In this document: positions 59,664 through 64,000 of the stretch, one piece after another | How the letters are laid out: the number at the start of each line of letters is the position of its first letter | Position numbering within the stretch: position 1 is the first letter of the stretch | Source: Fomes fomentarius | Taxonomy: Eukaryota; Basidiomycota; Agaricomycetes; Polyporales; Polyporaceae | Direction: 5' to 3' | NCBI GenBank assembly: GCA_022606135.1 | Contig: JABYQN010000005.1 | Location: forward strand, 1,240,001 to 1,304,000 | Length of the DNA: 64,000 nt | Notes under the pieces: model-generated | Seen by the model: only the letters and a program-made list of their open reading frames with translations | Database searches by the model: none | What the model was told of the DNA's origin: nothing | Program-made: the position numbers and the translations under genes

Positions 59664-60586
59664 GCTGTCGACTGGATGCGAGAAGAAGAAGGTCTGTCTG
59701 CTTGGGATTGAAGACGAGCTGTCTTAAGTCATGAAAAGACAGCAAGAAGGGAGAGTAAGGAGGGGTGGGATAGAAGGGGGATGAGAGTTAGGAGAAAATC
59801 AGAGGCCGGACCGGGATGAGGACGACGATCGATGCATGGGCAGGGAGAGTGCAAACCCAATCTGCTCCAAATCTCGGCCACAGCATGCACGCTACCAATG
59901 CCATTGGAGTCCGAACGCATCCCATGACCTCTCGCATACGCCTAAACATGCCTTGCGTTCATTCGACAAAACATCATGCATCATAGCGCGCTCGGACTAG
60001 GCAGTCTCAATTGTCCCTTGTGCACTCGTACATGCCACTGACTATTACATTCCGCGACGCCTGTGGCGACCATTACGCACAACACGCGTCAGAAACGACT
60101 CCAAGAATCACGATGAAGCACACGTTCGAAGCTTCCTGGTCGCTGGCTGTTGCGCGTAATTCCGAGGCGGGCTGCCGCACGGAGGCTTGGGCGCCAATGG
60201 CAATTTGAATGATCATTGTTACACCAGGCGTAGCACACGTGACGTACGCGTCCCGTCACAGCCTGAGCCTGCGTCTAACTAGAGTCTACAGGCTACTATA
60301 GCTACATACTAGTGGCCTCGCTCTCTAGCGTTTTGACTCTCGTCCTTCACCTACTTGCAGCTTTTTTTTGCTATCTGTGCTCTTGTGGCTCTCTGTCTTC
60401 CCTCGAGCCACCGCTGGGGTCCTGGGTAGTGATTGATGGATAGAGACAACAGAGGCGCGTGCCGCCGTTCTGCACTATAGTCCTGTTACTCCAAGCTAAT
60501 GACGAGGATGCGCGTTCTAATGCAGTTATCTGGTGCGCTTCACTGCGGAATCTATCCATGAATCTGATGCGAAGGCTTTGATGTAG
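59664..60586. promoter_or_regulatory. divergent region, pyroglutamyl-peptidase / MGS1
   Basis: 923 bp between divergent genes. It must hold both promoters and, for MGS1, an unresolved first exon. Possible tiny exon near 60510-60525 is noted in the findings. Confidence 0.4.
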
Positions 60587-62858
60587 CCCGGCATGCTCTA
60601 AACTCGTGTCTGAACGAGAAATCAATGCACACCTCGACAATGGCTGCCACGACGATCCCCGCCCAACCGCGTTTGCGAGCACGCAAAAAGGCAAGATGTC
60701 GCAGGCCTCCATCACTTCCCTCTTCACCCCCTCCGGCAAGGCCTCCCAGGCGTCTCCGTCAGGCTACTATGCGCAACCATTTCCATCCAAATCTCGTCAT
60801 ACGCGTAAACGGAGCGAGGCGGACGATGCGACTCCACCATTGAAGCGTCCCAAGGTGACGGCATCTGACCGCTTGCAGTCCGCGGCACCCCTGGCTGAAC
60901 GTCTACGACCGCGCTCGCTAGCGGAGTTTGTCGGCCAGCCTCACCTCACCGAGCCAGGCTCACTACTCATGAGCCATCTTGATCGCGGCGCAACGGGCAG
61001 CATAATCTTCTGGGGACCTCCTGGGTACGTGCAGTTTTGTTACGTGTTGTAACGCGCGATATGTGCGGTTTGTCCATATTTCGAAGGCTCAACGCAACAA
61101 TGCGATAGTTGCGGGAAGACGACGTTGGCTCGGCTTCTTGCACAACGCACCGACGCCGTGTTCAAAGAACTGAGCGCGACCGATTCCGGTATCGCCGAAG
61201 TTCGTGCAGTGGTTGAAGAGGCGAAGAGCCTTCTCAAAATCACAGGCAGGTAATCGTCTATATGTGTTGTGATGCGAGTCTGAGGCTCATGCGCCATCCA
61301 CTAGACGTACCATCTTGTTCTTAGACGAGGTACATCGGTTCAACAAGGCTCAGCAGGTATGACGCCATATTCCTTAACCGCACACAACCCGACGCTGATG
61401 TTCGTCAGGACATCTTTCTCCCATTCCTTGAACAAGGCCACCTGCAAGTAAGCATGTGTATCTTCCACTGACGTACGCGCATACTCAACCATACATTCTA
61501 GTTGATAGGCGCAACAACTGAGAACCCGTCATTTCGGTTGACTAGCGCTCTTCTGAGTCGATGTCGGTGAGCGCGTGCAGACACGACAGATCATGCGCAA
61601 ATCGCTCACCTCACTATGTGTTGATCGTAGCGTGTTTGTCCTCGAGCGGCTTAGCGATGATGACATCAAGACCATCGTCACACAAGCTATCGAACGTGTG
61701 TGCAAACAGAGCTCAGAGAAGACCGCTCTGCCCACGCCTTCACCCAATGATCTCCATGCAGACGATAGCAGTGCTGACGATAACTTCGATGTCGTTGCGA
61801 GCTCTCAACCGGACATCGAGGAACCGCTCACTCAACCATCCCCGTCGCAAGACTCGACCGCACCTACTCCTTCTCCTGCCGGTCCCTCTTCTTCCGCTGA
61901 CGCACCCCCCTTCCTGGTGTATCCACATGTCACCTCAAAAGTCCTCTCCACCGTTGTCGCACTCTCCACCGGAGACGCACGCACAGCGCTCTCGCTTGTC
62001 GAGCTCGTCCTCGCCGCGCCAACGACATCCGATGAAGGCAAACTCCTCGCTGCACTCCGGCGCTCGGTCGCCACTGCGTACGACCGTGGCGGCGACAGCC
62101 ACTACGACATGATATCCGCGTTGCACAAGAGCGTGCGCGGGAGCCAGGGCAGCGCCGCGCTCTACTGGCTTGCGCGGATGCTCACCGCGGGTGAAGATCC
62201 GCTATACATCGCCCGCAGGATGGTGGTGTGTGCGAGCGAGGACATCGGGCTTGCGGATAATCATGCCTTGCCTCTTGTACGTTCTCCTTCGTGCATCTGC
62301 CTTTCTTCATCCCTAACCCTACGTCTTGGTCTACGACACATCCCAACTCATGTTGCTTCTTCTACGCGCATACAGGCTATGGCGGCGTACCAGGCATGTC
62401 AAGTGATCGGGATGCCTGAGTGTCGCATCAACCTCGCGCATCTCGTATCATACCTCTCGGAGGCACCCAAGTCGACGCGTTCATACGAGGCGTACAAACG
62501 CGCGGAGGAGGCAGCAAAGCTCGACCCGTCCATCCCTGTCCCTCTTGGGATGCGAAACGCGCCGACGAAGCTCATGAAGGAGCTCGGATACGCACGGGGA
62601 TACCGGTACAATCCGGAGTTTGCGTACGTCCATCTTCGTCTCAGCAGCTTGACAATAAGCATCGGAGGCTAACGTGAGCGTGCGGACAGGCATCCGGTGA
62701 CGAACGAATACATGCCGATACAGTTCCGCGGTGACACCTTCTTGTGGAAGGAGGGCGACAAGACTGATAAGGCTTGGGACGAAGATGCACTGCGACAGTG
62801 GGAGTTCGAGGAAAATGGTGGGAGATCATGGTCTGGACGGCCGCCTGAGGAGTCATGA
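60587..62858 (+). CDS. MGS1: MGS1/WRNIP1-like AAA ATPase with N-terminal UBZ zinc finger (5' end unresolved)
   Basis: Exons: 60587-61024, 61109-61249, 61305-61356, 61409-61447, 61502-61566, 61631-62276, 62376-62623, 62690-62858; about 600 residues, phases agree from the first listed exon on. At the start CxxC...H...C (PACSKLV...HLDNGC) forms a Rad18-type UBZ ubiquitin-binding finger, but its first Cys lies across a splice and the upstream exon is not found with certainty. The AAA core has Walker [14 protein letters not shown], Walker [16 protein letters not shown], sensor [11 protein letters not shown] and arginine finger-containing SALLSRCR. The C-terminal tail has WRNIP1 motifs ([28 protein letters not shown]). 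It acts at stalled replication forks. The loop inserted between about 61700 and 61900 is Ser/Pro/Asp-rich and variable. Confidence 0.87.
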
Positions 62859-63121
62859 GGATGAGTTTTTTTTTGGCGAGCAGTGGACCTACGAGTCCAC
62901 GATCTTACTTGCTTGGTATCTTGCTTTCTTGCTTTCTTATTTCACTGTACTCATCTACATTGCTGTATCATACGATAACTAGCTTGAACGACGTCAAACA
63001 TGTTCTGCTGTCCATAGTACAGTGCAAGTCCCTAGACATCACATTCGAAATAATTGACCATAACGTAAACGGGGGACATATGCTAATATGTTCTTGCAGG
63101 CCAATAGTATCATGAGACAGG
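62859..63121. other. convergent 3' gap, MGS1 / SET gene
   Basis: 263 bp between convergent stop codons; AT-rich and without coding signal. Confidence 0.5.
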
Positions 63122-63949
63122 TCACTTCCACATTCTGCCTCTGCAGTTCTCGGCCCCGCACTTGCATTCGACGTAGACGGCTTCGTCGTAGATCATAGGC
63201 GGCTCCTGATGCCTGTGTCAGCAAACAGCCTGCAACTCCGGTATATAGTGGATTGCACATACAGACTTGCTGTCGTTGTCCTCATCTTCATTGTCAGGTT
63301 CGCCAAAGTAAGAGAAGCAGAGCTCTTCGTCAGCTTCAACATCCCTTTGGGTGAAGATGGTGAGCAGTGGCTTGTCCAGATTGGCCTCATTGATGTAGGC
63401 AGCAACAATGACACAATTGGGGTCACAGCTGTGATTCTGAAGGAAGGCATCAGTATGGATACCAATTGTGTTGAGGGGTGGGCCAGCATTACCAGATACC
63501 GAGTGAACTAGGAAAGCACATCAACTGAGATGCATATACTCAAACATCTTTCCACTTACATTCCCTGCATGGTATGCATCAATGCAATAGATCGTTTGAT
63601 CATGACCATACTCTGGTTTCAGGAAGTAAAAGTCTATATCAAAAAGATATGTCCTTCCAAACCTATTATAGACCCTAATAAGATCAGAGACAATCAATGT
63701 CTTCCCTCATCCACCAGAGAGCCGAGGCATTACTCACCTTCCTCTAGCCTCCCCATCAGCATCCAAGAGATACTCTCCGGCATAGACTCCAACATAGCTG
63801 TTGGCCGGGATCTTGGAACCTGCAAAAATCCCTGCAAATAGATGAGTTGGAATTACACAGGAAAAAACATACACACGCAGACACTCACCCCACCCCTTGT
63901 TTGGTGTTTTCTGTATGCTGATCTGGTACTGTCTCCCATGCTGAATGAC
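63122..63949 (-). CDS. SET-domain histone methyltransferase, clr4/SUV39-like (C-terminal part)
   Basis: Minus-strand gene whose 5' part lies beyond 64000. Exons seen: 63949-63889, 63831-63738, 63662-63560, 63507-63493, 63436-63267, 63212-63122; phases agree. The SET domain has GWGIFAGSKIPANSYVGVYA, RTYLFDIDFYFL, and FTRYLNHSCDPNCV, with the Asn-His cofactor motif; ELCFSYFGEP holds the catalytic Tyr. A post-SET motif CKCGAENCRGRMW ends the protein. A 15-nt exon (FTRYL) sits between two introns. The order and post-SET Cys motif point to H3K9 methyltransferases of the clr4/SUV39 group. No pre-SET can be seen in the window. Confidence 0.87.
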
Positions 63950-64000
63950 CTATACGTAGATTACTATGAGTTGTAATCTATATATATCACATGTGAGGAT

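Noticed and set aside
1..64000. CRISPR array, operon or bacterial-type terminator
   Set aside because: No repeat-spacer pattern; gene structure is intron-rich and eukaryotic.

Overview
The window reads as nuclear DNA of a filamentous basidiomycete, most likely an Agaricomycete (a wood- or litter-decay mushroom). Coding stretches are broken by many introns, mostly 45-65 nt with GT-AG ends. Best recognised proteins are fungal housekeeping proteins, and DUF6533-type membrane proteins, a short-intron P450 and a clr4-like SET protein fit that group. The species cannot be named from the sequence alone. All gene models are my own manual splicing, checked for phase and stop codons; no database search was possible.

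Layout, left to right. 1-1106: 3' end of an unrecognised low-complexity protein, then about 3.2 kb with no supported gene. 4291-12094 is a minus-strand run: a RING/TRAF zinc-finger protein, a DUF2264 protein and the mRNA 3'-end endonuclease YSH1. 12095-24132 is gene-poor and holds a divergent pair of unrecognised paralogues (15119-15864 and 17512-19098), a small membrane protein (19468-20901), a CoA-binding-domain protein (21722-22339) and a hairpin repeat. 24133-26563 is a 13-exon cytochrome P450.

27462-38668 is dense: a CLIP-170-like microtubule plus-end protein, mitochondrial ribosomal protein bL34m, a CLASP-like TOG protein, a two-repeat membrane protein, and a trans-3-hydroxy-L-proline dehydratase. 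38669-43690 is accessory: an 853-bp element with 87-bp inverted repeats, a DUF6533 membrane-protein gene and a broken minus-strand gene. 44104-49256 holds two tail-to-tail translation-initiation genes, eIF3c and eIF2B-gamma. 50158-51919 is a secreted GH28 rhamnogalacturonase and 52520-55543 a STE20/GCK kinase of the Nak1/Kic1 type. 55852-56586 is a truncated DUF6533 pseudogene. 56991-59663 holds APS kinase and pyroglutamyl peptidase. 60587-62858 is the MGS1/WRNIP1 AAA ATPase, and 63122-63949 is the 3' part of a SET-domain histone methyltransferase that runs off the right edge.

The strongest cross-gene signal is technical. Three conserved genes (CLIP-170-like, hydroxyproline dehydratase, eIF3c) each have one apparent -1 frameshift, and each lies in a short C run on the coding strand. 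This points to homopolymer errors in the assembly rather than gene decay. The most interesting biological items are the two unrecognised paralogues, the inverted-repeat element, and the CLIP/CLASP neighbourhood. I did not find an obvious new multi-gene system.
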